Source of the DNA: Erwinia phyllosphaerae
GTDB taxonomy: Bacteria; Pseudomonadota; Gammaproteobacteria; Enterobacterales; Enterobacteriaceae
Assembly: GCF_019132875.1 (NCBI RefSeq)
Contig: NZ_JAHSPF010000004.1
Location: 124,001-188,000, forward strand
DNA: 64,000 bases
Direction: 5' to 3'
The translations under genes and the position numbers were made by a program. Below the pieces are notes generated by a model that worked only from the letters and a program-made list of their open reading frames with translations, made no database searches and was not told the origin of the DNA. Shown here piece after piece: positions 27,913 through 37,813 of the stretch. Positions within the stretch are counted from its first letter, which is position 1, and each line of letters opens with the position of its first letter.

Positions 27913-28203
27913 ATGAGTAATCCTGGTTCAAAAGATCCGCTGCATGGCGTCACCCTGGAAGCCATTATTAACGCACTCGTCGCACGCTACGGTTGGGATG
28001 AGATGGGTAAACGCGTCAATATCAACTGTTTTAAAAGCGATCCCAGCGTTAAATCCAGCCTGAAGTTTTTGCGCCGTACGCCGTGGGCGCGTGCAGAAGT
28101 CGAGGCACTCTATATTGCATCGCTGAGCGATGCCGTGCCCGCCAAACCTGAACCTTCTGTCGACAGCCCGTGGGCCAACTGGAAAGGGAAAAGGGAGGAA
28201 TAA
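27913..28203 (+). CDS. VF530-type DNA-binding protein (DUF2132)
   Basis: A 96-residue small basic protein. [27 protein letters not shown] followed by [24 protein letters not shown] is the signature of the VF530/DUF2132 family, a compact helical fold first solved from Vibrio fischeri and annotated as putative DNA-binding. The C-terminal 25 residues are a variable tail. The gene stands alone, with GAGAGAAAAAG before the ATG. Physiological role is unknown. Confidence 0.88.
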   Translation: MSNPGSKDPLHGVTLEAIINALVARYGWDEMGKRVNINCFKSDPSVKSSLKFLRRTPWARAEVEALYIASLSDAVPAKPEPSVDSPWANWKGKREE

Positions 28204-28363
28204 AGCAGAAAAGGGCACGTTTATCTGTGATCGACCCTGCATGATCCGCTGCTGCGCGTAACGTGGTGTATCTGAAATGTGACCGGTAACGCATCGAAAT
28301 CTCGCTTATTTACATAAAGTTAAAATTCTTGATGAAAGTTGACTTAGGGCGAGGAGAGACGGC

Positions 28364-29743
28364 ATGAAAGCCAATAAAGTTTCAGGGAATAAATTTACGT
28401 GGTTCGTCTGTATGATGGCGGCGCTTTCGGGCCTGCTGTTTGGGCTTGATATTGGCGTTATTGCAGGCGCGCTGCCTTTTTTAGCGAAAGATTTGCATAT
28501 CAGTAATCACGAGCAGGAATGGGTAGTCAGTTCGATGATGTTTGGTGCCGCCATTGGTGCGCTGGCCGCGGGCTGGATGTCATCAAAGCTGGGCCGCAAG
28601 AAAAGTATGCTGGCCGGAGCCACGCTGTTTATTATCGGCTCGCTATGGTCGGCGCTGTCGCCGGACGTGGAGTCGCTGATTTTCTCCCGCGTTCTGCTTG
28701 GCCTGGCCGTGGGCGTGGCATCCTATACCGCGCCTTTGTACCTGGCAGAAATTGCGCCGGAACGCATTCGCGGCTCCATGATCTCTATGTATCAGCTGAT
28801 GCTGACGACCGGCATCGTAGTGGCTTATCTGTCTGACACCGCCTTCAGCTACAGCGGCAGCTGGCGCTGGATGCTGGGCGTTATTGCTATTCCGGCAGGG
28901 ATCCTGTTTGTTGGCGTACTGTTTCTTCCCAACAGTCCGCGCTGGCTGGCTTCGCACGGGCGTTTTAACGAGGCGCAGCGCGTGCTCGATCGTTTGCGCA
29001 ATACCAGCGAGCAGGCAAAGCAGGAGCTGGACGAAATCCGTGAAAGCCTGATGGTTAAACAACACGGCTGGTCGTTGTTCAGAAACAACAGCAACTTTCG
29101 CCGTGCGGTGTGGCTGGGAATGTTGCTACAGCTGATGCAGCAATTTACCGGCATGAACATCGTCATGTATTACGCGCCGAAAATTTTTGGCATCGCCGGT
29201 TTCTCCAGCACCAGCGAGCAGATGTGGGGAACCGTGATTGTCGGACTGGTCAACGTGCTGGCAACCTTAATTGCCATTGGCCTGGTCGACCGCTGGGGAC
29301 GTAAACCTATGCTGACGACCAGCTTCCTGGTTATGGCGATTGGGATGGGCGTTTTAGGCACGTTACTGCATCTCGGGGTCGAAACCGATTTCCGTAAGTA
29401 TTTCGCTATTGCGATGTTGCTGATCTTTATTGTTGGTTTTGCAATGGCTGCTGGTCCGGTAGTTTGGCTGCTGTGCTCTGAAATCCAGCCGCTGAAAGGG
29501 CGTGACTTTGGCATCACGGCATCTACAACTACCAACTGGGTAGGAAACATGATTGTTGGCGCAACGTTCCTGACCATGCTGGAAAAGCTGGGCAACGCCA
29601 ATACGTTCTGGTTCTACGGCGCGCTAAACCTTGTGTTTATCCTGCTGACCATCTGGCTGGTACCGGAAACCAAACACGTCACGCTGGAGCATATTGAACG
29701 TAACCTTATGAAAGGAAAGGCGTTACGGGATATCGGCTCCTGA
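28364..29743 (+). CDS. galP: Galactose-proton symporter GalP
   Basis: A 459-residue sugar porter with 12 membrane segments. It closely follows E. coli GalP, including [61 protein letters not shown] and [18 protein letters not shown]. The PESPR-like motif reads PNSPRW. It imports galactose, glucose and related hexoses with a proton. The gene stands alone. A weak CRP-like TGTGA-N6-ACGCA lies about 85 bases upstream. A long hairpin follows the stop. Confidence 0.92.
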   Translation: MKANKVSGNKFTWFVCMMAALSGLLFGLDIGVIAGALPFLAKDLHISNHEQEWVVSSMMFGAAIGALAAGWMSSKLGRKKSMLAGATLFIIGSLWSALSPDVESLIFSRVLLGLAVGVASYTAPLYLAEIAPERIRGSMISMYQLMLTTGIVVAYLSDTAFSYSGSWRWMLGVIAIPAGILFVGVLFLPNSPRWLASHGRFNEAQRVLDRLRNTSEQAKQELDEIRESLMVKQHGWSLFRNNSNFRRAVWLGMLLQLMQQFTGMNIVMYYAPKIFGIAGFSSTSEQMWGTVIVGLVNVLATLIAIGLVDRWGRKPMLTTSFLVMAIGMGVLGTLLHLGVETDFRKYFAIAMLLIFIVGFAMAAGPVVWLLCSEIQPLKGRDFGITASTTTNWVGNMIVGATFLTMLEKLGNANTFWFYGALNLVFILLTIWLVPETKHVTLEHIERNLMKGKALRDIGS

Positions 29744-29768
29744 TGTTGCCAGCATACTGAAGAGACAA

Positions 29769-29825
29769 CGCTACGTGAATTCTGCAAGGCTCAGCCCTTG
29801 CTGATGCAACAGATTTCACGTAGCG
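29769..29825. repeat. Large nested hairpin downstream of galP
   Basis: Outer arms CGCTACGTGAATTCTG (29769-29784) and its complement at 29810-29825 match at 15 of 16 positions. Inside, GCAAGG/CCTTGC forms a second stem. TTTTTG follows shortly after, so it may end galP transcription, or it may be the core of a small repeat element. Confidence 0.6.
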
Positions 29826-30029
29826 CGATCGTTTTTGTTAGCGCCGGGAAGAAGAACAGGCTGCTTTTGTTAAAGTACAGCAAGGGTCAGCGCTGGACGA
29901 GTTTTGTTTACGTGGTGCCGTAGCGACAGGAGTTAGCAGGGGATGGGGCTAAGCCTGGCGAATTTGGCTCAACGTAGTGGGATCGTGGTAAGTGCTAAAG
30001 CTACTCCTGCACATTCATACTTCATTTAA

Positions 30030-30045
30030 CATAATATACATTATG
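30030..30045. promoter_or_regulatory. CATAAT-ATAC-ATTATG palindrome
   Basis: A 16-base palindrome with perfect six-base arms, about 225 bases upstream of the RidA-family gene in an AT-rich stretch. It could be a dimeric regulator site or overlap a -10 region. No regulator is obvious nearby. Confidence 0.3.
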
Positions 30046-30270
30046 CGCACCTTTATCATAAAGGCAGCCTGAACCGGAAGCCGTATGCGTTGCTGCTAAG
30101 TGGATCTGAGTCAGATGACATTTAAGCTTTGAACCTGCCTTGTATAAGCGAATCGCCGCTACCTTGCATAAGAACATTATTGAAATTAAGCATCTTCTGA
30201 AATGAGATTAGATGATTTGCAAGCGCCTTGCTGTCTGAATTTTAACCGATATACACAAAAAGGTACTCCT

Positions 30271-30681
30271 GTGACCCAACGCAAACCCGTTTTCCCCGCT
30301 AACCGCCATGCTCTTTATGAGGAGCACGGCTATTCTGCCGCGATCCGTTCAGGCGATATGCTGTTTGTTTCCGGCCAGGTCGGCAGCCGCGCGGATGGCA
30401 CGCCAGAGCCAGATTTTGCTGCCCAGGTGCAGCTGGCTTTTGACAATCTGAGTGCGACTCTTGCCGCGGCTGGATGTACGTTTGACGACCTGATTGACGT
30501 CACAACTTTTCATACCGATCCAGAAAACCAGTTTCCCGTCATCATGCAGGTGAAGCAGTCAATTTTCCCGCATCCCCCTTACCCAAACTGGACCGCTGTT
30601 GGCGTTACCTGGCTGGCTGGATTCGATTTTGAAATCAAGGTTATTGCACGTATCCCCGAGGAATCGCTGCAAAAAGAATGA
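30271..30681 (+). CDS. RidA-family (YjgF/YER057c/UK114) protein
   Basis: A 136-residue protein of the RidA superfamily, which hydrolyses reactive enamine/imine intermediates or acts in related small-molecule metabolism. The start is a GTG at 30271 after AAAGGT; an ATG at 30202 would add 23 unrelated residues. It has the family stretches MLFVSGQVGS, FDNLSATLAAAGC, VTTFHTD and PPYPNWTAVGV. The C-terminal IKVIARIPEE is at the place of the conserved arginine of true RidA. It is convergent with the SnoaL-like gene, ending one base before it. Confidence 0.87.
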   Translation: MTQRKPVFPANRHALYEEHGYSAAIRSGDMLFVSGQVGSRADGTPEPDFAAQVQLAFDNLSATLAAAGCTFDDLIDVTTFHTDPENQFPVIMQVKQSIFPHPPYPNWTAVGVTWLAGFDFEIKVIARIPEESLQKE

Positions 30682-30682
30682 T

Positions 30683-31081
30683 TTATAAAGTTAATATCCC
30701 GGATGTTTCATGCAGATGACGCCATCTTACCTGCCCTTCACTTCCCGTTTCAAAAACAGCAGTTGAGAAACGCAGTGTGCCAGGCTGACCAGGAAGCTGC
30801 TGTCTTTCCTGATAAGTTACCGTTGCACCTGCGCTGCTTTCAGCAATAATCTGCATGTTCTCAATCTCAATTTCTAATCCGGCTTTTGCGCCACGTTGCG
30901 TACGAAAAAAAGTGCACAACGTGGCGTAGTTAAGCTGCGTGCCGCCTGGCATCACCATGGAATAAGCTGGACTAAAGCGAGCCAGCAGATTTTCACAAAC
31001 GGCATCAGGCGTACTGGCGTCGCCCAGCCAGCGGCGGATAAGCTGGTGAGCGTCTAATATTTCCTGAAAATAGATATTCAT
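30683..31081 (-). CDS. SnoaL/DUF4440-like protein, NTF2 fold
   Basis: A 132-residue protein starting at the ATG at 31081 after AGGAGA. It overlaps the stop of the MFS gene (ATGA), so the two are co-translated. The sequence FSPAYSMVMPGGTQLNYATLCTFF and the C-terminal RWRHLHETSG fit the cone-shaped NTF2-like fold of DUF4440/SnoaL proteins, which bind or isomerise small molecules. No clear catalytic residues can be assigned. It probably works with the adjacent exporter, for example on the same compound. Confidence 0.65.
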   Translation of the reverse strand: MNIYFQEILDAHQLIRRWLGDASTPDAVCENLLARFSPAYSMVMPGGTQLNYATLCTFFRTQRGAKAGLEIEIENMQIIAESSAGATVTYQERQQLPGQPGTLRFSTAVFETGSEGQVRWRHLHETSGILTL

Positions 31082-32454
31082 CGTTTCTCCTGATTGATTG
31101 CGTAACGCCCGTTGCGCCTGGCGAGGCGAAAGCTGAACATAATGGGAATGACCACGCTGGCGGCCGCTAAAATAAAACAGAGTCGATAAGCCTGCCCTGG
31201 CGCAAGACCCGAATTTAAAAACACGTTGAGCAACAGACCGATAAGCGTTACGCCAAAGCAAAAGCTGAGCTGGCGGTTGATGTTCCATAAAGCGCTGGCG
31301 TCAGCCAGATCTCTGCTGTTTATTGCAATAAAGGCTGAACTCTGCGCCGTGCTGCTGCATAAGCTACTGCCGAACCCCATCAAAACAAAAGCAGCCCCGA
31401 CAATCACATTGTCGCTGGCGTTGTCGATTTGTGTCAGCAAGGCTATACCTGCCCCTTGTACCAGGCTGCCGCTAATAAATAACCGGCGCGGCCCTGTGCT
31501 GTTAAACTTTTTTCCGGTCAGGCTGATAGCGACAAAGGCCGCTGCCGCCCAGGGAAACATCATTGCGCCAGCACTGGCTGCTGACATACCAAGCTGATTT
31601 TGCAGATAAAGCATGGTAATCAGGTTTACCCCGGTAAACACGCCGGGAATAAACTGGTAGATCAACATGGCCGTTTGCAGCATTGGCTCTTTAATGAGTC
31701 GTATATTCAGTAATGGCTCGGGCTTACGTAAGGCGCCGTACGTATAGAATGACGCCAGCGCTATTCCGCCCACCAGCAACAGCGCTGCTTTGCCTGGCGC
31801 ATCTTCTCCCAAAGCGGTCAGCCCCAATAAAATAAGCGTCAAGGCCGAGCAGCTGGAAATCAGCCCGCTAAGGTCAAGCCGTGCAGCCCCTCTGTTTTTC
31901 AGATCCGGCTTTAACCAGCGGCCCGCCAGCAGTAATGTGATAAAAGCCACCGGCAGACTGACTAAAAACACCCAGCGCCAGCTAAGGCTGTCGGCAAGCA
32001 TGCCGCCAATAGCCGGCGACAGTGCCGGAGCCAGCAGCCCCACCAGCATCACCGCAGCGGAAAGCTTCGCTCTTTCGTCGCTGTGATAAAGAGCATACGT
32101 CATTGTTTGTCCTGCCGGAATTAACAGGCCGCCACCCAATCCCTGTATCACCCGCCAGCTAATCAGCTGCTCTGTTGAGGCAGCGCTACTTACGCCAATG
32201 ATAGCGATAATAAAAATAACCAGCGAAAGCATAAACAGGCGTTTCATGCCGATACGCTTCGCCAGCCAGCTGCTGAGCGGGATTACCAACGTCAGCCCCA
32301 AAACGTAACCGTTGCTTATCCAGGCCAGCTGGCTTACCGAGGCGGAAAAGTAGTGACTTATGTCAGGATAAGCCACGTTAGCGATAAACATGTTAACCAA
32401 ATCGATAAAGAAGCCCAGCAGATAAATCGTGGCAACACGCATTCGATAATTCAT
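31078..32454 (-). CDS. MFS drug exporter, DHA2 (EmrB/QacA-like) family
   Basis: A 458-residue inner-membrane protein with 13-14 hydrophobic segments. It opens with RMRVATIYLLGFFIDLVNMF. The drug:H+ antiporter motifs follow, such as WISNGYVLGLTLVIPLSSWL and RVIQGLGGGLLIPAGQTM (motif C-like region). It is divergent from a LysR gene at 32578 that probably controls it. The downstream SnoaL-like gene overlaps it by four bases. The substrate is unknown. Confidence 0.88.
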   Translation of the reverse strand: MNYRMRVATIYLLGFFIDLVNMFIANVAYPDISHYFSASVSQLAWISNGYVLGLTLVIPLSSWLAKRIGMKRLFMLSLVIFIIAIIGVSSAASTEQLISWRVIQGLGGGLLIPAGQTMTYALYHSDERAKLSAAVMLVGLLAPALSPAIGGMLADSLSWRWVFLVSLPVAFITLLLAGRWLKPDLKNRGAARLDLSGLISSCSALTLILLGLTALGEDAPGKAALLLVGGIALASFYTYGALRKPEPLLNIRLIKEPMLQTAMLIYQFIPGVFTGVNLITMLYLQNQLGMSAASAGAMMFPWAAAAFVAISLTGKKFNSTGPRRLFISGSLVQGAGIALLTQIDNASDNVIVGAAFVLMGFGSSLCSSTAQSSAFIAINSRDLADASALWNINRQLSFCFGVTLIGLLLNVFLNSGLAPGQAYRLCFILAAASVVIPIMFSFRLARRNGRYAINQEKR

Positions 32455-32577
32455 GCTTTTTCCATAAGAAACAATATTATGGCCGCAGTATAGGGAATGA
32501 AAAACCGGCGATAAATCCCCTTTTTGTCGCTATACTGTCAAACTTATTTTGACAATAATCAGCAGGATAAAGGAATT

Positions 32578-33504
32578 ATGTTAAATATGCAGCGGCTGGA
32601 GATGTTTGTGGCCGTGGTAAAAGCGCGGAGCTTTACGGGCGCAGCCCAGACGCTAGGTCTGACCAGAGCCGTCGTCAGTTTTAATATCAAACAGCTGGAA
32701 GAAGAGCTTGGCGTATCGTTACTGACGCGCAGCACCCGCAAAGTTGCCGTCACCGATACCGGCGAGCGCTTTTATCTGCAATGTTTGCAGCTTCTTCAGG
32801 ATGCAGAAAGAGTGTTCGATGACGTACGTGGCGATCATTCAGGCCTGAGCGGTACACTGCGTATCACTACTACGCCAGAATATGGCGCTCGGGTCGTTGT
32901 CCCCGCCCTTGCCGCTTTTGCCAGCCTTCATCCACAACTGCGTATCCAGCATATTTCCTCATCCAGAAATGACGATCTGATAGCAGAACGTTTAGATGTG
33001 GCGATTCGTCTTGGTCAGCTGGCCGACTCAACTCACCATGCCAGACTTATCGACAGTTTTGATATTTTTCCCGTTGCTGCAAAGAGCTTTTTAGCGCGGC
33101 ACCCGGATGGGATAGTAGACGATCCGGAACGGCTTCAGTCCGCGCGCTGGATTGCCCATAGTCGCCTGACAACGCCTTTAAGCTGGCAGATTCTGACGCC
33201 CGCAGGCGATAACTTCCTTTTCAAAGTAAGCCACCCGGCAGAGCTGATGGCAGATAGCGCCGCTTCGCTGTTAGCGTTTGTCCAGAATGGCGCTGGTGTA
33301 GCCTTGTTGCCCGCCTGGCTGGTGCAGGATGATATTGCTAAAGGCGATCTGGTTAAGCTTCTTCCTGATTACCGGTTTCCTCGCCAGGGCATTTATGCGC
33401 TCTACCCTAATACGCGTCACGTTCCCAAAAAGGTGCGATTGTTTATCGATTTTTTGCAAAGCCGTATAAAAAACCCGGATGAGGAGACAACATTACCGTT
33501 GTAG
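32578..33504 (+). CDS. LysR-family regulator of the MFS exporter
   Basis: A 308-residue LysR-type protein. The N-terminal winged helix (about 4-64) contains FVAVVKARSFTGAAQTLGLTRAVVSF and the linker ELGVSLLTRSTRKVAVT. The C-terminal part is a two-lobed effector-binding domain of the CrgA/DmlR type. It starts at the ATG at 32578 after AAAGGA. It is divergent from the MFS exporter with about 120 bases between, the usual layout for LysR control. The start of the frame at 32524 is not supported. Confidence 0.88.
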   Translation: MLNMQRLEMFVAVVKARSFTGAAQTLGLTRAVVSFNIKQLEEELGVSLLTRSTRKVAVTDTGERFYLQCLQLLQDAERVFDDVRGDHSGLSGTLRITTTPEYGARVVVPALAAFASLHPQLRIQHISSSRNDDLIAERLDVAIRLGQLADSTHHARLIDSFDIFPVAAKSFLARHPDGIVDDPERLQSARWIAHSRLTTPLSWQILTPAGDNFLFKVSHPAELMADSAASLLAFVQNGAGVALLPAWLVQDDIAKGDLVKLLPDYRFPRQGIYALYPNTRHVPKKVRLFIDFLQSRIKNPDEETTLPL

Positions 33505-33568
33505 CCATGGCCGGGAATTTCGCATTTTGTTCCCGACGTAAAGACAAGCAAGCTGAATAAGGGCAATG

Positions 33569-33937
33569 CTATTCACTGAGTTGCGGGATCCTGTCCACAG
33601 TGCTAAAAATCGGCAGCCCCTGTTCCTTACCGATTCGTACATCGTTATCCGCGCCGTTAGATGCGCCAGGGATACGTAAAATCGCGTCGCAGCATTGCAG
33701 CAGACGATGCGCCACCGGATACAGAAAACGTTCGCTGATTTCATCACCAATCTTTTCTGAGCCTGCCGCTTCCGCCAGCGGTAAAGCCAGCCATTCACCG
33801 ATAACGGGAACGTGGCCTTTGGCATAAATAGCAAGGGCAAACTGCGCCATTCTGTCCAGGTTCTGTTTGATTAACGCTTCCTCTCCATTTGTTCCGCTTC
33901 TGACCGGCCCCGCAATTAAAATCAGCATTCTTTTCAT
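33569..33937 (-). CDS. DUF4406 / nucleoside 2-deoxyribosyltransferase-like protein
   Basis: A 122-residue Rossmann-like protein. It opens with [16 protein letters not shown] and ends [20 protein letters not shown], the pattern of DUF4406 and nucleoside 2-deoxyribosyltransferase-like proteins. The middle holds a WLALPLAE segment and an [12 protein letters not shown] motif near the expected catalytic acidic residues. Its ATG overlaps the nudK stop, so both are made together. It may act on a nucleotide or sugar released by NudK; no activity can be named with certainty. Confidence 0.68.
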   Translation of the reverse strand: MKRMLILIAGPVRSGTNGEEALIKQNLDRMAQFALAIYAKGHVPVIGEWLALPLAEAAGSEKIGDEISERFLYPVAHRLLQCCDAILRIPGASNGADNDVRIGKEQGLPIFSTVDRIPQLSE

Positions 33938-34530
33938 CCGTTCGTCCTTAATAGTGCATTCATTGCCAGATACTGCAGCAGCATAATGGTTTTAGCATCC
34001 TGGATTTCGCCGCTTTTCACCGCTCCCAGCGCCCGTTCGAAGGGCCATTCCAGCACTTCAATATCTTCGCCTTCATCAGCAAGTCCTCCGCCATCGTTAC
34101 TGCGCTGCCGATCGGAATAGTCGGCGATAAAGAAAAAAAGCTTTTCCGTGACCGACCCGGGACTCATATAAGCTTCAAAAACTTTTTCTACAGTCGTGAC
34201 TTTAAAGCCTGTTTCCTCTTCGGCTTCGGCAATAATGCGTGACTCAGGTGAGGCGTTATCCAGTAATCCGGCGGCAGCCTCAATCAGAAAACCGTTACCG
34301 TTACCAAGGTAAACAGGCAGACGAAATTGCCGGGTCAGTACCACGGTGTTTTTCACTTTGTTATACAAAAGAATGACCGCGCCGTTACCGCGATCGTACG
34401 CTTCCCTGCTCTGTTCCTGCCAGCGGCCGTCCCGGCGTAACAGTTCAAACGTATATTTTTTTAGCGTATACCAGTTGTCGGAGAGCAGCTGGTCTTTAAG
34501 ATTCCTGATATGTTGTGCATGTTTATTCAT
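33934..34530 (-). CDS. nudK: GDP-mannose pyrophosphatase NudK
   Basis: A 198-residue Nudix hydrolase closely following E. coli Nud[50 protein letters not shown] and [14 protein letters not shown]. The Nudix box is [14 protein letters not shown] followed by EAEEETGF. The catalytic EExG glutamates are present, but the usual basic residue (K in E. coli) just before the EA is Ala. It hydrolyses GDP-mannose to GMP and mannose 1-phosphate. It is followed by the DUF4406 gene with a four-base overlap. Confidence 0.88.
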   Translation of the reverse strand: MNKHAQHIRNLKDQLLSDNWYTLKKYTFELLRRDGRWQEQSREAYDRGNGAVILLYNKVKNTVVLTRQFRLPVYLGNGNGFLIEAAAGLLDNASPESRIIAEAEEETGFKVTTVEKVFEAYMSPGSVTEKLFFFIADYSDRQRSNDGGGLADEGEDIEVLEWPFERALGAVKSGEIQDAKTIMLLQYLAMNALLRTNG

Positions 34531-34609
34531 GTTTTAGCCCATTCAAGGATGACAAAAAACACCATACCATGCAAAATAACGCATTAACAAGCATGTTCGT
34601 GAAGGGGAA

Positions 34610-35362
34610 ATGATGCTTTCAGGCCAGAGAAAACAGGCAATCCTGGATATCCTTGCCCGGGAAAAACAGGTTATGTCGTCAGAATTAAGCCAGCGGTTTG
34701 CTATCTCGGAAGATTCGGTTCGTCGCGATCTCAGAGAGTTAGCGGCGGAAGGACTGTTGCAAAGAGTGCACGGCGGTGCGTTGCCGGTATCAAGCGCTAT
34801 CGCCACGTTTGAAACCCGAAAAAACCTGCAAATAAGCTCAAAGCAGAGCGTGGCGCAAAAAGCGGTCAGGCTTATCCAGCCAGGTCAGGTGGTGATAATT
34901 GACGGCGGCACAACGACAGGTGAATTGATTAAGCTCCTGCCGGACAACCTGCCCTTTACCGTCGTCACCCATAGTCCGGGTATTGCCGTCGGGCTTGTTA
35001 ATCTGCCTCTGGTCGACGTCATTATTATTGGTGGCCAGCTTTATAAGCATTCCGTGGTAACGGTCGGCGCTGCAATGACCGAATCTATTCGCAGAATCAA
35101 TGCCGACCTCTTTTTTATGGGCGTCACCGGCGTGCACAAGAGCGCCGGGTTCACGACCGGAAATTACGAAGAAGCCTGTGTGAAAAGAGCCTTATCGGAA
35201 AGAGCCGCAGAAACGGTGGTGATGGCTTCGCAGGAAAAGATCAACTCTGCCTCGGCTTTCGCCATCGGTGAGCTCGCTTTAGCCAGTACCCTGGTAGTTG
35301 ATTGCGATCTGGATGACGAAATGCACCAGTTACTGACCAGCCAGCACATCACGGTGCTTTAA
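34610..35362 (+). CDS. DeoR-family transcriptional regulator
   Basis: A 250-residue DeoR-type repressor. The N-terminal wHTH (about 4-58) has QRFAISEDSVRRDLRELAAEGLLQRVHGG. The C-terminal sensor has IDGGTTTGELIKLLP and ITVL-type end, suggesting a sugar-phosphate ligand. GAAGGGGAA precedes ATGATG. It is divergent from nudK with about 80 bases between, so it may control that pair; otherwise no target is adjacent. It is a different subgroup from the ygbI-like regulator. Confidence 0.86.
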   Translation: MMLSGQRKQAILDILAREKQVMSSELSQRFAISEDSVRRDLRELAAEGLLQRVHGGALPVSSAIATFETRKNLQISSKQSVAQKAVRLIQPGQVVIIDGGTTTGELIKLLPDNLPFTVVTHSPGIAVGLVNLPLVDVIIIGGQLYKHSVVTVGAAMTESIRRINADLFFMGVTGVHKSAGFTTGNYEEACVKRALSERAAETVVMASQEKINSASAFAIGELALASTLVVDCDLDDEMHQLLTSQHITVL

Positions 35363-35393
35363 ACAGAGGAAAAAAAGCCCGGATTAAGCGCAA

Positions 35394-36296
35394 TCAGACG
35401 GCAAGTGCCTGCAGAAAAAGATCAAGGATGGTATTAGAACGACGACCCTTATGCGTTACAACGGCGATATTGCTGTTGTAAAACAAACGCTGAGGCGCGA
35501 TGGCCCTCATCATCTTTTTCTCGGTCCACTGGCTGGCATAGTGATCGGGAAGAAAGCCTACGAAGCGGCCGGTGAGGATCAGAAACGCAATGCCCTCGCG
35601 GTCAGACGCCGTTGCGGTGCAGTGCAGCATCTGATGCATACCGATGGTTTCAGCCGTCATGCGAAAAGACGGCGCAATCGCATCATAGTGGATAAGCTGG
35701 TCGTCATCAGGTTCGCCATCTCTGTCAAAAAGCGGGTGCTTGTTGCTGCAGTAAAGATATGATTTTTCGTCATAAAGCGTCTGATATTCCAGACCTGAAA
35801 TCGGTGAGGTCAGCGGCAGAGCACCCACGTGCAGGCGTCCATCCAGCAGGCCACGCTCAATTTCTGCGGCGGTGGTCATGCTAAGGTTCAGGCGAATATC
35901 CGGCCCCTTTTCACGTAGCCGTTCCAGCGCATGGGTGATTTTCATCATCGGCTGCGTCACCAGGTTGTTAATGATGCCGATGTTAAATTCGCCGCGCAGC
36001 TGCTTGTGCATCTGGTTCACCTGCTGACGAAAAGTTTCAACCGCGGCCGTCAGCGTCTCGCTATGGCGAAGGATTTCCCTTCCTTCATCGGTTAAGGCAA
36101 ACCCTGACCGCCCTCGCTGGCATAAGCGCATGCCGAGCCGTTTTTCCAGATCGCTCATGTGCAGACTGATAGCGGAACGCGTAATGCCCAGCAGGCTTTC
36201 CGCTGCGGAAAAGCTGCCGCAGTCAGCTACTGTTTTAAAAATTCGTAACAGCTTCAGGTCAAAGTCCGTTACCTGCTCTAATGATTTGGTTTTCAT
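35394..36296 (-). CDS. LysR-family regulator divergent from omega-aminotransferase
   Basis: A 300-residue LysR-type protein. The wHTH spans about residues 10-70 (FKTVADCGSFSAAESLLGITRSAISL and a linker LGMRLCQRGRSGFALT). The effector domain follows, with FNIGIINNLVTQPMMKI and a C-terminal GRRSNTILDLFLQAL. It is divergent from the class III aminotransferase at 36395, with about 100 bases between that include AGTTAATTAGC-like AT-rich sequence. It most likely activates that gene in response to its amine substrate. Confidence 0.88.
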   Translation of the reverse strand: MKTKSLEQVTDFDLKLLRIFKTVADCGSFSAAESLLGITRSAISLHMSDLEKRLGMRLCQRGRSGFALTDEGREILRHSETLTAAVETFRQQVNQMHKQLRGEFNIGIINNLVTQPMMKITHALERLREKGPDIRLNLSMTTAAEIERGLLDGRLHVGALPLTSPISGLEYQTLYDEKSYLYCSNKHPLFDRDGEPDDDQLIHYDAIAPSFRMTAETIGMHQMLHCTATASDREGIAFLILTGRFVGFLPDHYASQWTEKKMMRAIAPQRLFYNSNIAVVTHKGRRSNTILDLFLQALAV

Positions 36297-36394
36297 TCAG
36301 GTGAGTTTTTCCACAAGTAAATGTTAGTTAATTAGCATTTAACTTACCCAACGGATGAATGCAAACTCTTAACACACCGTCTGGAGGAAATATC

Positions 36395-37723
36395 ATGTCC
36401 CAAGTCAATACTGCCGAGCTGAATCTGCAGGCGCACTGGATGCCTTTTAGCGCCAACCGAAATTTTCAGCGCGATCCGCGCTTTATCGTTGCTGCCGAAG
36501 GCCGCTGGCTGACCGATGATAAGGGCCGCCAGATTTTTGACAGCCTTTCCGGCCTGTGGACCTGCGGTGCCGGGCATACGCGCAGCGACATTCAGAGCGC
36601 CGTTTCTCGCCAGCTGGGCACGCTGGATTATTCACCGGGCTTTCAGTATGGCCATCCGCTCTCTTTCCAGCTGGCAGATAAAATCGCACAGAAAATGCCG
36701 GGCGATCTTAATCATGTATTTTTTACCGGTTCCGGTTCTGAATCGGCAGACACGGCGGTAAAAATGGCCCGCGCCTACTGGCGGATCAAAGGCCAGCCCG
36801 CCAAAACCAAACTGATTGGCCGCGCGCGTGGCTATCACGGCGTGAATATCGCGGGCACCAGCCTTGGCGGTATCGGCGGAAACCGTAAGATGTTTGGTCA
36901 GTTTATGGATGTCGACCACATTCCGCATACGCTACAGCCAGGCATGGCCTTTACGCGCGGCATGGCGGAAACCGGTGGCGTCGCGCTGGCTGATGAGATG
37001 CTCAAGCTGATTGAGCTGCATGACGCCTCGAATATTGCCGCGCTGATCGTCGAGCCGCTTTCCGGATCTGCGGGTGCAATTATTCCGCCGCAGGGCTATT
37101 TGCAGCGGCTGCGCGAGATATGCACGCAGCACAACATCCTGCTGATTTTTGATGAAGTGATTAGCGGTTTTGGCCGTATGGGTCGCTGGAGCGGCGCGGA
37201 CTATTTTGACGTGACGCCGGATATCCTTAACTTTGCCAAACAGGTGACCAACGGTGCGATCCCGCTGGGTGGCGTGGTCGCCAGCAGCGAAATTTATCAG
37301 ACTTTTATGGCGCAGTCGCTGCCGGAACACGCGGTAGAATTCAGTCACGGCTATACCTATTCCGCGCATCCTGTCGCCTGCGCAGCAGGTCTGGCAACGC
37401 TAAATCTGCTGGAGGAAGAATCATTGATCGAGCGGTCGGCGGCGCTGGCTCCGCATTTTGAGCGCACCCTGCACGGCCTGCAAAATTGTCCAAACGTTGT
37501 TGATATTCGCAACTGCGGGCTGGTGGGCGCCATTCAGCTGGCTCCGCGCGACGGCGACGCCACCATCCGGCCATTTGATGCTGGTATGGCGCTGTGGAAA
37601 GCCGGCTTTTACGTACGTTTTGGCGGCGATACGCTGCAGTTTGGCCCAATGTTCAACACCGAACCGGCCGAGCTGGATCGCCTGTTTGACGCCGTGGGCG
37701 AAGCGCTACACCATATTAGTTAG
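36395..37723 (+). CDS. Class III aminotransferase, beta-alanine/omega-amino acid:pyruvate type
   Basis: A 442-residue PLP enzyme starting at the ATG at 36395 after TGGAGGAAA. It opens with LQAHWMPFSANRNFQRDPR, the hallmark of omega-amino acid:pyruvate aminotransferases. FTGSGSESADTAVKMAR binds the cofactor phosphate; D253 in IFDEVISGFGR and the Schiff-base lysine K282 in FAKQVTNG are present. It transfers an amino group from beta-alanine or another omega-amino acid to pyruvate. It stands alone next to a divergent LysR gene. Confidence 0.88.
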   Translation: MSQVNTAELNLQAHWMPFSANRNFQRDPRFIVAAEGRWLTDDKGRQIFDSLSGLWTCGAGHTRSDIQSAVSRQLGTLDYSPGFQYGHPLSFQLADKIAQKMPGDLNHVFFTGSGSESADTAVKMARAYWRIKGQPAKTKLIGRARGYHGVNIAGTSLGGIGGNRKMFGQFMDVDHIPHTLQPGMAFTRGMAETGGVALADEMLKLIELHDASNIAALIVEPLSGSAGAIIPPQGYLQRLREICTQHNILLIFDEVISGFGRMGRWSGADYFDVTPDILNFAKQVTNGAIPLGGVVASSEIYQTFMAQSLPEHAVEFSHGYTYSAHPVACAAGLATLNLLEEESLIERSAALAPHFERTLHGLQNCPNVVDIRNCGLVGAIQLAPRDGDATIRPFDAGMALWKAGFYVRFGGDTLQFGPMFNTEPAELDRLFDAVGEALHHIS

Positions 37724-37813
37724 AGCAGATTTCTGGGCTATCGGTATCGCTATTGATAGCCCGTTTACCCCGTCTTATCGACCATCGCAACACGAATGGC
37801 GTTCAGGCTTTCA

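Larger units (their letters stand above)
29744..30270. other. 527-base intergenic region with nested inverted repeats
   Basis: No credible gene. A large hairpin is at 29769-29825, and CCCTTGCTG (29795-29803) recurs inverted as CAGCAAGGG (29878-29886). Around 29970 there is a diverged copy of the hairpin's right arm (ACGTAG-G-GATCGT). This looks like a decayed non-autonomous repeat element, but no transposase remnant is seen. A 16-base palindrome at 30030 probably belongs to the RidA promoter. Confidence 0.45.

Noticed and set aside
28270..28300. CRP-like site TGTGA-N6-ACGCA upstream of galP
   Set aside because: Only one half-site is good; I kept it as a remark on galP, not as a feature.
29744..30200. 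Insertion-sequence remnant downstream of galP
   Set aside because: Inverted repeats are present but no transposase fragment or target-site duplication is visible, so I list it only as a repeat-rich stretch.
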